Assembly (NCBI GenBank): GCA_023853785.1
Contig: JAJIRX010000085.1
Location: forward strand, 1-20,794
Source of the DNA: Psilocybe azurescens
Taxonomy: Eukaryota > Basidiomycota > Agaricomycetes > Agaricales > Agrocybaceae
DNA: 20,794 bases
Direction: 5' to 3'
The notes below the pieces were generated by a model. That model saw only the letters and a program-made list of their open reading frames with translations. It ran no database searches and had not been told where the DNA came from. Shown piece after piece: positions 1 through 9,948 of the stretch. How positions within the stretch are numbered: the first letter of the stretch is position 1; each line of letters opens with the position of its first letter. The position numbers were made by a program, and so were the translations under genes.

Positions 1-1386
1 AGGTAAGACGCAGCGTCGAACTCGAAGGTGTATATGAGTGTACGCGTTCTGCTGGCAGCTGTCCGTCCGTCTCCTTGGTTGGGTTGCCGCAGGAAACTCA
101 ATTCCGTCACTCGAAATTAGTGCCGTGCTGATGCTTCTGGGTTGCCAATGCGGTCTGATTATTACATACAATATAAGTCCCAGCAAAATTTATATGTAAT
201 TTGATCTCATCGGCACTTTCAGCCTGCAGACCTCCTGAGCTCATAGTGTATACAGCATGAATAACACAACCCAAGTTTCAGCGAACTTGAGGCAGTAGTA
301 TAACCAACGTAAACAATATGCAGGCAGCCTTGAAGCCGCGAACTTAGTTCCATGATCTTTAAGTACTGCAATACACTAGTGAAGCAGATGAAACAGACCA
401 ATGGAAGCCTCGAGGAGTCTAAACCAACGTATGGAACATGTACATGCCTACTCACCGCTCATCCATCCTCAAGCTTAAGATAACGAACTAGAATCCGAGC
501 TTGCTGTCCGTTCTAGCGACCAAAGTTGAAACTCTCCATGAGTCATCATCGTCTCCGTTGAACCCTTTGACGCCCAATTTAGACATTCATTAGCTGTTTT
601 TGGCCGAACGCATTGGGCCTACATGGGCAAAAGCAAATACTCCGCTCCGTATCTGATTTGAAAAGCAAATAGACATGAAAAAGATGACGTTGAACAGAAT
701 TGACATTGAATACATTCTAGGTATATGCATGAGTTCCAGAACGAGAACGAAACCTTTGCTTTTGGTTGAGTGTTGCTACTTAAATTACTATGTAATAAAT
801 GAATGGATGGATGGATAGACAGATGGATAGATGGATAAATGCAAGAAAAATTGAAACGGACGTATAAACTAAAAGATTGTGCGTATATGTATGCGAAATA
901 AATGCAAGTGTGGTCGTGCAAATGAACCAATCATCATCATCGATGCGTGCGTTAAAAGAGAGCAGCCAACGTGAAAGAGAGAAAGGAGGGAGAGAGTAAG
1001 GTATTATTTCGTCATTACTGAGCGATAAAAAGGAACCCCGAATGGCGCGGAAAAAAGCCCCACATGATTAAAACGAAGGCAAAAGGATCGAAGGGTAAGT
1101 AGAGGCAAAAAGCCTCCATGGACGATATCAGAGAAGGGATAGAATGTGGGTAAATATGAATAGGAATGGAAAATGTCGTGGGGTGGAATGGGGTTGGGGA
1201 TTGGGGTATATGCAGATAGTTAAGATAGATGGTTAGACAGACAGCCAGACAGGACATGGATCCAAACGTCGGAAAGGTCGTCGTAAAGGTCGTTAGGTTC
1301 GCAATAGCCATGTCGGTTAGGCCCTATCAGCGCAAATTCATTCTATAGGCCAGGATCTTCTCCTCCCTCAGTGTCCGGAACCTCGC
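1..1386. other. Flank without a convincing gene
   Basis: I found no supportable gene here. The first 120 bases stay open on the minus strand up to the window edge and could be part of a neighbouring exon, but nothing in the translation is recognisable. The stretch 1000-1386 lies just downstream of the RhoGEF gene on the minus strand and probably holds its 3' untranslated region. Composition changes from AT-rich to strongly GC-rich near 1380, where the coding region begins. Confidence 0.5.
799..840. repeat. GATG/GATA tetranucleotide microsatellite
   Basis: An imperfect tetranucleotide run: several ATGG units followed by mixed ATAG/ACAG/ATGG units, about ten in all. It lies in non-coding flank and is an ordinary simple-sequence repeat. 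Confidence 0.85.
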
Positions 1387-4300
1387 TCACCCCCGCCCCC
1401 ACCCCATGCCCATGCCCAAGCTCCCAAGCCCAACAACAGCAAACGACGACCTCTTACGCGCAGAATCCGCCGTCGACGGCCGTTTCTGCGCCGCCTTGCG
1501 CGCCCGACTCGTGCTCGTCGTTGTCGCATTCAGAGGCGAAAGAAACGACGATGGAGTCGTCGACGTCGACGTTGACGCAGATCGAGATTTTTAGACCGCG
1601 GTGTGGAAAACGATAACGACGGAGATGAGCCTTTGCCCCCAGAAGAGCCTGATCCAACAGATGTGAGCGAAGTGGCACCAGAGATGGCAGACGTCGACGT
1701 CGAAGACGAAGAGTTGCTCGACGTCGACTCCGACGTCGTACTAGAAGCAGACCCGGACGAGAGCGTCTCCTTCTCCTTCTCTTTGGCGTCATTCCGTCTG
1801 CCGCTGCTACTCCGACTGCTCGCACCACCACCGCTTCCACCTCCAGAAGGACTGCCAGCAGCAGCGTTGGCGTTCGTGCTGGCGTTCGGCGGCGCTAACC
1901 CGATGAAGGCCGCGTTCTCCTGCGCGCGATCGCACTTCTCCGCGATCCGACACGCAGCTTCCACCGCGCGTTCCACCAGCACGCGCGACGCCGAGGTATG
2001 CGGTGTGTGTGCGAGAAGATCTGGATTAAGATTAAGGTAAGCAACCCATTAAGTTTCAGATAGAAGGAGGAAAAGAACACTGACCCCGATAGAGCAGCAC
2101 ATACCGCATCACCCTCTGCGTAGGCAAGATCGCGAGCTCTCTCACAGCAGGTGGCTTTGGTTTCCGCGGAAGCGGTTTACTCGGACTCGGACTCGCCTCT
2201 CCGCCTCCTCCTCCACCCGGGCTCGCGCTCCTCTCTGAAGCGAGCTCCGGATTCATGCAACACGCTCATCCCAGCTGCGTCCCTCTCCCTCTCACGCTCC
2301 TTCTCTTTCTCCCTCTCCACCTCCTTGTCTCGCCTCCCATAAATCGACATGACGCCACCATCCAGCCCTAGCGACGCGATGCTCGGCATGCTTCGTCTCC
2401 ACGTGCTCACCGTGCGCTTCAGCGGGCTGACGGGGATAGCTCGCCTGTGATCCTTGCACCTGTCCTGGTCCTGCACCCATTGCCCCAGACCCAGAACCAT
2501 GTCCATGACTAGAACCAGAACCGCTACTCCCTGCGGCGACCAACGCCCCCGTCGACCCGAACCCAAATCCAAACCCGCCGTGCCCGTGGCTGCTCGAATA
2601 ATGCCCGTCGTCCGTGTCCGCCGCGTCCCCTACACCGCTCTGCCCATGATATTCACTCCCACTCCCACCCCCACCACCGCCGTCCTACTCTTCTTCTTCT
2701 TCACAAACCCTGAGCCTCCTCCAGAAGTATATTCCCCTGGCGGATCGACAAACCACGCGCCCACAACCGCGCACCACGTCACATACGCCGCGCCGACCTC
2801 CTCCTCGCGCTCCACGAACGCGCGCGCGACGCCGCCGACGCTCGGCGCCTCCTCCATCCCGCCGAGCACCGCGGCGCTCACGCCCGCGAGCTCCTCCGCG
2901 CAGCGCAGCATGAGCGGCGGCGGCGGCGTCTGCGTGTGCGCCGCGAGCAAAGTGTGCAGGTGCGCGAGGTAGTGCCGCTCGGTGAGGATCAGCTCGCGGC
3001 AGGTCAGCAGCGCGCTGCGCCGCGAGCCAGGACGGCGAGGCTTGGGCGGCTGGCGCTGTCGTTGTCGTTGTGGTGGCGTTATTCGGATCCGAACTCGAGG
3101 CGAACCCTGGCCCATCCCAAATCTCCCTGCCCATGTCCCTCAACACACCATTAATCTCTTCCTCTTCCTCTCTCTCATGCGCCTCGAAGACCCGGCTCTC
3201 TTCCACGATGTCCTCCTCTCCTCCTCCACCGCCACTCATCGACGCAACCCGCTCCCGCTCCCTCCTCCGACTCCACGCGCCCAGCTCCCGCATGCGCTCC
3301 AGCTCCCTCACCAGCCCTCGTCGGAGATCCGCTCGTCCGTCATCGCACTCGCAAGCGTCCACCGCCTGCGCCCGACCGGATGCGCGCCGTCGATATCTGC
3401 ATGCCTGCGGAGCAGCGGCGGGCGCGGGTGCTCGCCGCCGCTGAGTTTGGGGCTACTAGGAGTGGGTGTGTCGCTGGGGCTGGCGATGGGGCCGGTGTTG
3501 GCGGTGTTGAGCGAGATGATGTACGGCGGGATGCTGGGCACGGGCGGCACATCTTTCCTCTTCTTCAGCTTGCCAGTGCCCTGGTTTGGTGATTTCTCCT
3601 TCTCCTCTCCTTCTCCTTCTCTTTGCCTTTGGAGGACGAAGGGAGGTCAAAGTCAGATTCGGAGCCGAGTGTGAATTTCGAGATCTTCTTCCTCGTTGCA
3701 CCTCCACCTCCATGCGATTTGGGATCTGCTGGCGGCAGCGGCAGCGGCGGTGGTTGCGCTTCCTCGGGTGCAGCCCCTAATTTCATCCTCCCCACATCCG
3801 AAGACGAGCGCGCATGCGCATGCGCCTGCCCCTGCGGCCGCGCTTTCACCAACGACGCCCTCCGCCGCCTCTTCGGTTGCTGCTGTCCTTGCTCCTGTCG
3901 CTCCTGCTTCTAATGTCAACTCTCAACATGCGAACGCCATACAAAGAAAAAACTCACAGCCCCCAAAGACTTGTCCCCATGACCAATCACCTCGTTCTCG
4001 TGCTCTATCTCCGCCCCAGCCCCAGCCCCAGCTCTTGTCTCTTTCTCCTGCTCCTGCTCCTTCTCCTTGCCTTTCACTCACTCCGCCTCCTCGCTCGAAA
4101 ATCCCCCGACTCCACGCTCGTCTGGCTGCTGAACCCGCTGCCGCTGCCGCTGCCTGCATTTCCTCCTCCCAGCCCGGCCGTCCACTTCCTCCACCGCGCG
4201 AAGGACGACGTCGATGCCGACGTTGACGTTGTGCCCGACCCAGACCCAGACCCAGACCCAGAGCCAGGTGACGTCGCAGGGGAGCTGCCGTCAAAATGTG

Positions 4301-5927
4301 AATGCGGATGGGGATGGAGAGAATGCGAGTGCGAGTGCGAGCCCTGCGAGGACGACGCGCCGGGGTGGCTGCCTCCGGCGTCTGCACCAGGGGCAGGGCA
4401 GGGGCGACAGCAAGTTGCCGTTATCGCTATCTGCACCTGCATCCGCAGGCGACTCGTTGGATCCCGGAGCAGGAGCTGTCAGCGGAGACACCTCGTGCGC
4501 ATGGTCATGGGGCGATGGTGATGACGGCAGCGAAGGCGAGGTGGGGTGCGTGAATGATTGAGCAGGCGTCTGTTGTGGCGTTGGTGGCGTTTGTGAGGCC
4601 AGGAGAGGGGCAGGAGGAGTGGAAGGAGGAGGGGGAGGATGCGAATACGACGCACGTTTCCTCGACGTGCTCAACGACGGTCGCAGGCTGAGCGTCCTCG
4701 ACAGCAGCGACGGGCGTTTCAGCGGTGGCGCAGGGAGCACGGGTGGTGGTGTTGGTGTAGAAGACGAAGGCGAATCCGCGTTTACGAAGATCGCGCTCGT
4801 GGGTGTGTCCGGCATCCTCGTCGCGACAGAGGACGTCGAGCCAGAGCCAGACCCAGCCGGGCGCGGGGTGACGATGACGAATGTGCTTCCGGAGTGGGAG
4901 CTCGGTGTGCCGATCGAGGGCTGCGAGCGGCTTGTTAGATAGGCTGCTGCCGCAGGGTGCGCGAGAGGATTGGGCGACTCGCTCGCGTTCGCGTTAGCGA
5001 AGGGAGGAGACGAGGAGGACGAGGACGAGGGGACAGCGCCTAAGGTGTGGATGGGCGGTGGCAGCGGCCGTTTTTCGTTAGTTTTGTGCGTGAAAAGAGG
5101 ATATGGTGATGGTATCCACCGAGTCTCTGTGGTTGTGGTTATGCGAAAGGGTATTGGTATTTTGGTGTCCAGACTGCCCCGGAGTCGGGGTAATAGTTGT
5201 AGTATTGGTATTGTCGTGTCCAGACTGGGGGAAGGGAGGATGTGGATGTGGGTGTGGGTGCGCCCGGTTGGGGGTGGTGGCAGCCCCCAAGCCCAAGCCG
5301 AAAGAGGACACGAGGTATTCTGCGTCTGCAGTGTCATCATCGTCGTCATCGGCAGGCGCTGCGTGCTTTGTGGTCGTGATGTGGTGATCAGATTCACGGC
5401 GGGTATTGGCGGTATTATTGTACGTGACTCCGGCAGCTTTGGGGTGATGTTCATTATGTTGCCGTCGCGAGGCAGACGGGTCGGAGACTGAGGGCCCGTC
5501 ACTTCTATTAACGTGGTTAAAATGACGTCTAAACGAGCTGCCGCTGCCACTGCCGCCTGATCTGCTCTTCCTGAGTCTGCGCGGACGGTGCTGGGGAGAG
5601 GAGGGCGGCGACGCTGAGGGCGATGGATGGAACGCTGTCGGGTCGAAGATAAGCTCGGCAGTAAAGGCCAGCGGCTGCAGCTTTGGCGGTGAACTGGGGA
5701 CAGCGGACGGCTGTTTCCTGAGCTTGCTCCCCTTCTACTCATCATGGACATGCCGGATGATATGATGCTGACTCGACTGGACAGGGACGACGCGATGGAG
5801 GAGGCGGTGGACGCCGAGGACGGTGCGCGGCTGAGCGGCTTTTGGTGAAGCGGTGGGGGTTGGGGTGGGGCAGCAGCAGCGAGGGCGAGAAGGCAGACGA
5901 CCATGTTGCGGACGCCGTCGACGACAT
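1387..5927 (-). CDS. Dbl-homology (RhoGEF) domain protein, frame interrupted
   Basis: A probable guanine-nucleotide exchange factor for Rho-family GTPases. The first two thirds are low complexity, rich in Ser, Pro and His, starting at MSSTASATW (5927). The DH domain follows in order: RELERMRELGAWSRRRE near 3290, LLTCRELILTERHYLAHL near 2990 (CR1), SPLKRTVSTWRRSMPS near 2400, and RELAILPTQRVMRYVLLYR near 2120 (CR3). A 64-bp intron (2084-2021) restores YRDLLAHTPHTS and the final helix RVLVERAVEAACRIAEKCDR. A second intron of 48 bp (3957-3910, GTGAGT...TTAG) keeps phase. These blocks lie in different frames, so about twelve 1-nt shifts must be assumed (positions in findings). The 3' end is uncertain: stops at 1387, 1343 and 1327 are possible depending on G-run lengths. 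No PH domain was recognised. The DH assignment is firm; the exact protein is not. Confidence 0.8.
4237..4266 (-). repeat. Hexanucleotide run coding Gly-Ser repeats
   Basis: Four to five copies of CCCAGA on the plus strand, read on the minus strand as alternating Gly-Ser in the disordered N-terminal part of the RhoGEF gene. Such runs are prone to length change. Confidence 0.8.
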
Positions 5928-6017
5928 GGACGTGGAAGGAGGGAGGACAGAAAGGGAAGAAGGGGGGTGCGTTGATGAGACTATGCCAAGGCTATGTATA
6001 GGAGGTGTATGCACAAA

Positions 6018-6083
6018 ACTTACCTGTCAACTTTGAGGCACACACTGAGCCGTGGCGTTGGAACTTGGTTGACTGTATTTATA
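6018..6083 (-). promoter_or_regulatory. TATA box and leader donor site upstream of the RhoGEF gene
   Basis: On the minus strand TATAAATA occupies 6083-6076. About 50 bases downstream the leader contains GACAG followed by a consensus donor GTAAGT (6023-6018), then a pyrimidine-rich tract before the ATG at 5927. This suggests transcription starting near 6050 and possibly a leader intron. The upstream in-frame ATG at 6014 would lie inside that intron, which is why 5927 is preferred as the start. I found no clear acceptor between 6018 and 5927. Confidence 0.5.
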
Positions 6084-6324
6084 GTCCCGCACTAGAAGAA
6101 GAAAGACAACGCGCTTTTTCCAGTGAAACCAAAGGGTGGAAAAGAAAAGAAAAGCAGAAAAAGGTGGGTCACCCTGATTTTCGCGATATAAACCAACCCA
6201 CCTCAGCCTCTTACTCGCAGTTGACGTCATCCAAACATATCTTTTTTATCACAACATATCTTTAATTATCCCAGACCGACATCATTTATCTCACCGCTTT
6301 CTTCTATTTGCCTGTCGTTTACGC

Positions 6325-6331
6325 TATAAAA
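6325..6331 (+). promoter_or_regulatory. TATA-like element facing right
   Basis: CTATAAAAC on the plus strand, followed by a C-rich leader-like tract and an ATG at about 6388 that opens only a six-codon frame. It is divergent from the RhoGEF promoter, about 240 bp away. No protein-coding gene follows that I can support, so it may drive a non-coding transcript, belong to a lost gene, or be chance. Confidence 0.35.
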
Positions 6332-6408
6332 CGCCGCCCCTCGACATTCACCCTCACACGCGCCCTCTTCTCCCAGACCCTCCGACGATGATTACTTCTC
6401 CAACTTGA

Positions 6409-6810
6409 CCAATCCTTTCTCACCGATAAGCAAATCGCCACCTCTCCTGAGCTCGCGTTATTACTCACTATCCGAGTAGAAGAGCGCGCTCCAAGGACCG
6501 ACGTCCAACTAACTAACCCCCTTCTTTCTATCATGAAAGGTATCCTGCGCCCTTGCACTGAAATTATCCCATCACGACGATCCCCTAGCTCATACATGCA
6601 GCAATCCTTTCTCACCGATAAGCAAATCGCTACTTCTCCTGAGCTCACATTATTACTCACCGTCCGAGTAGAAGAAGAACCTACTTCAACGCGCTTCAAG
6701 GACCAACGTCCAACTAGGCATATTAACCTCCATTCTTTCCATCATGGAAAGTATCCTACGCCCTTGCACTGAAATAATCCCATCACGATGATCGCCTAGT
6801 TCATCTATCA
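6409..6810. repeat. Direct tandem duplication of about 200 bp
   Basis: Two adjacent imperfect copies, about 6409-6600 and 6601-6810. Shared blocks include AATCCTTTCTCACCGATAAG (6411 and 6603), TTATTACTCAC...CCGAGTAGAAGA, a CAAGGACC...CGTCCAACTA block, and CCTTGCACTGAAAT (6551 and 6762). The offset grows from 192 to 211 because the second copy carries extra bases after GAGTAGAAGA. Divergence is roughly 10-15% by eye. On the minus strand both copies stay open in one frame and repeat SSGEVAICLSVRKD, but I see no support for translation. Confidence 0.8.
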
Positions 6811-7064
6811 GTCGTTTCCTTCCCATACTTATTAAATTCCATCGGCCACTACCGAATCATAGCATCCGACATTACTCCTCCCCTAACATAACTCATAACT
6901 ATCTGCTATCTCAAACAACAACGTAACCTTCACATCGAAAACGGTCTCCCTGTCCATTGGTACAAAATCCCCCAAAACAGCTAATTAATCTCGGTTCCCA
7001 GTTCTCAGAGAGCCTTCGGCCTGACGCCACATCGACGATCATCTACCTTCCAATTCCCTCGCAG

Positions 7065-7142
7065 TGTCTATGCATGATATTTACCACAGGATGTCCACTG
7101 ATGAAACCTACAACGGTCAGCCCTTCGACTTCGACGCGCCGC
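7065..7142 (+). other. Exon-like island, orphan
   Basis: A 26-codon open segment is bounded by a pyrimidine-rich acceptor ending TCGCAG (7059-7064) and a consensus donor GTAAGT (7143-7148). Its translation includes STDETYNGQPFDFDAPR, which reads like protein. A second open piece at about 6898-6985 ends VHWYKIPQNS and a stop. I cannot link either to other exons or to a family. They may be relics of a gene in this otherwise empty stretch. Confidence 0.25.
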
Positions 7143-7593
7143 GTAAGTGGCGTCTATGACAGATACGTCGGCCGCCGGCCGTGGACTTAGAAGAAGCTGC
7201 TGTGCAGGGTATGGGTGCAGTGTGTATGAGATATTAATTATGCTATGTTCACAGCAACTGTAGCAAGCAGCCAAGATCAATACGCTCGTTTCATTATGAT
7301 TGTTTCCTCTTCATTAAATAATATGTAAGACCCAAGAAATTGGAAATATTTTTAATTCGATCTTCAGGCACTATGTAAATTATTTCGCAATTTCTCAATT
7401 CCCTCGCCCCGAAACATCAATAGCGAGCGAGCCATCGGCGGGCGACGACGAGCGCCCGTTGGCGTCGGTCGCACTCGCAGCGCACAGCCTGGGAGTATTA
7501 TGTACCTAGACCCCCTTCCGTAAGTCTCGATCCTCGATTTGTGCCTCGAGACCTGTAGGCATCGAGACAGACGGAATGGAAAGGTCGAAAGTC

Positions 7594-7836
7594 GAGACCT
7601 GCTTCAAATATTTGGATTTATGTCGATGCACAGCGCTCCCTCAATGGAATTGGTGCTCCTGAGTCCTTCGGTGGAGACCTGCTTCAAATCTGAATTTATG
7701 TCAGATGCACAACGCCCCCCTCAATGGAATTGGCGCTCCTGAGTCCTTCGGAGGAGACCTGCTTCAAATTTGAAATTTATGTCCATGAATCCAGGTGCAC
7801 AGCGCTCCCTCAATAGAATAGGAATTGGCGCTCCTC
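7594..7836. repeat. Three-copy 80-bp tandem repeat
   Basis: The unit begins GAGACCTGCTTCAAAT at 7594, 7674 and 7754, an exact 80-bp period. It contains TTTATGTC, GCACAGCGCTCCCTCAAT, GGAATTGGCGCTCCT and GAGTCCTTCGG. The third copy diverges after about 60 bases and carries short insertions (CATGAATCCAG and ATAGAATA). A fragment resembling the unit start (TCGAGACCTG) also lies at about 7546. No coding function is evident. Confidence 0.9.
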
Positions 7837-8415
7837 CCGGCTCCGACATGGTGGAATCATGCCCTCTCGTATCCCAAATGGCCAGTAACGTTCATAGTCT
7901 ATTACTCTCGAATGTATGGGCAATATATTCGCGACGGGAACGGGCTCTTGTTTTCCAGTAGTGTTAGTGATACGATACGCCACAGATTGAAGATACTCAA
8001 TTCCAAAGAAGAGTTACATACGAACACGCCGCTCGATCCAGCGCGCAGTCAGCCTAAAATACAGAATGCTAAATAACGGACATTATAAAATATAATCCCC
8101 CAAACGTTTCAACTTTCAAGTTCAGAAGAGAGTTAAGACACGAAAAGAGGCGAAAAGGGTCGCATTCAATTGAATCCCCGTCGTTCCTGATCAGGTTGGA
8201 GGGTGATAATTCAGAAGTTGCGTACTCGTCTCTTCGTAAAATTCGGACTCGAACTCAACGCCGGTCATTGAATACCGGTTAACGATTAGCAATGCCACAA
8301 AAGAAAGGGAAAAGCTACATCTGTATATACTTGACGTATTAATCCAAGTCAATCGGATAGGGGATAAAGTTAAATTAGCAGAATATCATACATATATACA
8401 CATGGCAAGCTCAAG

Positions 8416-9301
8416 CTAAGGAACAAGCTCCTCCTCCTCCCATCCCCACCCCTCCCCGTTCTCCTCCTTCAAATACCTCTTCACAAACCTCCACCTCCTA
8501 TCCCTCTCCCCGCCCAAATCCACAAGATCCACCTCATACGGGTCCGCCACCACCAGCGCAAAATTACTCAAAGCGCGCACCCAATCGCGCATCGCCTCCG
8601 CATACTCGACATCCGTCATCCGCTCTCTATTGGGCTCTGGGATGCGCGTGGGCCAGCGCGCGGCGCCTGCGGGGCCGCCAGAAAGCGCGAGCGGGGGTGC
8701 CGGGCGTAGGGCGGCACCACGACGCGCGCATGTGCGCGCTCATGGCCGCGAACGTGCGCGTGCGCCGGAACTCCCATTCCGCGGGGTGGGGAACAGCGCG
8801 AGCCCCGCTCCTGACTCAGAGGCTGACGCTGCGAGCTGCCGCTTGAAGTGCGCGTGCAGGGGTGGGCGGGGCGGGCACGACGTACACCCGCGCCAGCACG
8901 CGGAACTGCTGCTGCGTGCCATCGATCCACCACGCGATCTCTGCGTTGCTGCTGTTATCGACACTACCGCTACCGCTATCGCTATTAGGACTAGTGAGCT
9001 GCGCGACCTTGGGCGTGCGGACGTCCGTCGAGCTGAGGAGGAGCGGGCGCGCGGGGTGCTCGGGGTGCGAGAGAAAAGAGCGGAAGATGTGCGAGCGCAC
9101 GCGCGGCGTCGGCCTGGAGTTGTCTGTGGTGGCGATTTGGATCACTGATAGGGAGGATGGGTGGGTGGGTAGTGAGATGAGGAGGTCAGCACGCCGGTAC
9201 TAAAGCACAGTGTTGAATGCGTAAGTACCTGTCTGGTTTTTGTATTCAGAGAGCGCGCTCTCGATAGCTGTTTCCCAACGGGGCGCCGCTGTGGATGACA
9301 T
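8416..9301 (-). CDS. Pyridoxamine 5'-phosphate oxidase-like FMN protein (Alr4036 type)
   Basis: A small flavin-binding split-barrel protein of the Alr4036/Pyridox_oxase_2 kind; its physiological substrate is unknown. Exon 1 (9301-9229) begins MSSTAAPRWETAIESAL. An 84-bp intron (9228-9145) joins in phase to VIQIATTDNSRPTPRVRSH. Further family blocks are AEIAWWIDGTQQQFRV, WEFRRTRTFAAMSAHMRASW followed by CRPTPGTP, and near the C-terminus ALSNFALVVADPYEVDLVDL. Three 1-nt shifts interrupt exon 2: an extra C near 8865, a missing C near 8788 and an extra C near 8694. With these the frame is continuous for about 266 residues, normal for the family. The conserved blocks on both sides of each shift argue for indel artefacts rather than loss of the gene. 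Confidence 0.8.
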
Positions 9302-9948
9302 TGTCGCAGTTGTGCTGTTGGAAGTAAGTGAGAGACAGAGACTGTGGGGCCAGATTAGATTAGATCACGCACTCACATAGTGATCATAATCGTGATTCAT
9401 TAGCTCATCGAATTTGTCGAGCACTCAGCGGACTCTCAATCGTTATTTCCTCTGACGCTTGAATTTGAACGATTATACCACTATCCTACCTACACGATTA
9501 CTGGCTTATTTGAACTAAGCGCCCGCCATCGATGTTCGATGGAAAAGGATAGAGACCGACGACGTTAAAATCAAATGGCCCCCATTTCAGCCCCTTTGGC
9601 TTACGCGACGCGTCATTAATTGCGTAAGCGGCGCCCTCTCAAGTTCTCCCTCCCCAGTACTAACTGCAGCGTAGCTAGAGCGTATATAGTTTGAAAATGA
9701 TAAAATTTTAAATAAAACTGTTTATTTAATTATATCGATCCAAGAATGGTCAAGAAATTTGTTGGTCTGCGAAGGTATTCAGCACCTTTAGATGAACATT
9801 AATGCCCAAGAGAACTCACATAGTAGGGAATAAGGTCAGCATGGAAAAGGCTTCAAATGGCGCGGCGCAAGCGCTTCAATGGCGAGCCATCTAGTGTATA
9901 GAAAATCGTCAATCCCGCTCAATTTAAATTCAAGAACACAAAAAGAGG
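9302..9948. other. Intergenic
   Basis: This lies between the start of the PNPOx-like gene and the 3' end of the next minus-strand gene. It is AT-rich around 9690-9745, with AATAAA near 9710. I see no gene. It should hold the promoter of the PNPOx-like gene and the 3' untranslated region of the FGKH gene. Confidence 0.5.

Larger units (their letters stand above)
6015..8415. other. Intergenic stretch with repeats, no supportable gene
   Basis: Apart from the promoter elements, the two tandem repeats and the exon-like island listed separately, I see no gene. Short open frames exist (for example 7825-8076 on the plus strand), but they have no recognisable motif, splice structure or start context. 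The 7400-7490 segment is locally GC-rich. The region may be an accessory or decayed interval between two conserved genes. Confidence 0.5.

Noticed and set aside
4074..4076. In-frame TGA in the RhoGEF gene, first read as a nonsense mutation
   Set aside because: The protein-like sequence on either side (ARRRSE and VKGKEKEQEQEK) lies in two different frames, so this is better explained by one missing base than by a stop substitution.
1370..5500. Many long plus-strand open frames opposite the RhoGEF gene
   Set aside because: They come from GC-rich, stop-poor sequence. The translations are runs of Arg, Pro, Leu or Val-Asp without motifs, and conserved DH blocks lie on the minus strand.
8236..8310. 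A minus-strand tRNA-like stretch with GTTCGAGTCC (B-box/T-loop) and a CCGGT/ACCGG stem
   Set aside because: The T-stem pairs poorly (at most three of five), the candidate anticodon loop is eight bases, and no matching acceptor stem was found. At most it is a decayed tRNA-derived fragment.
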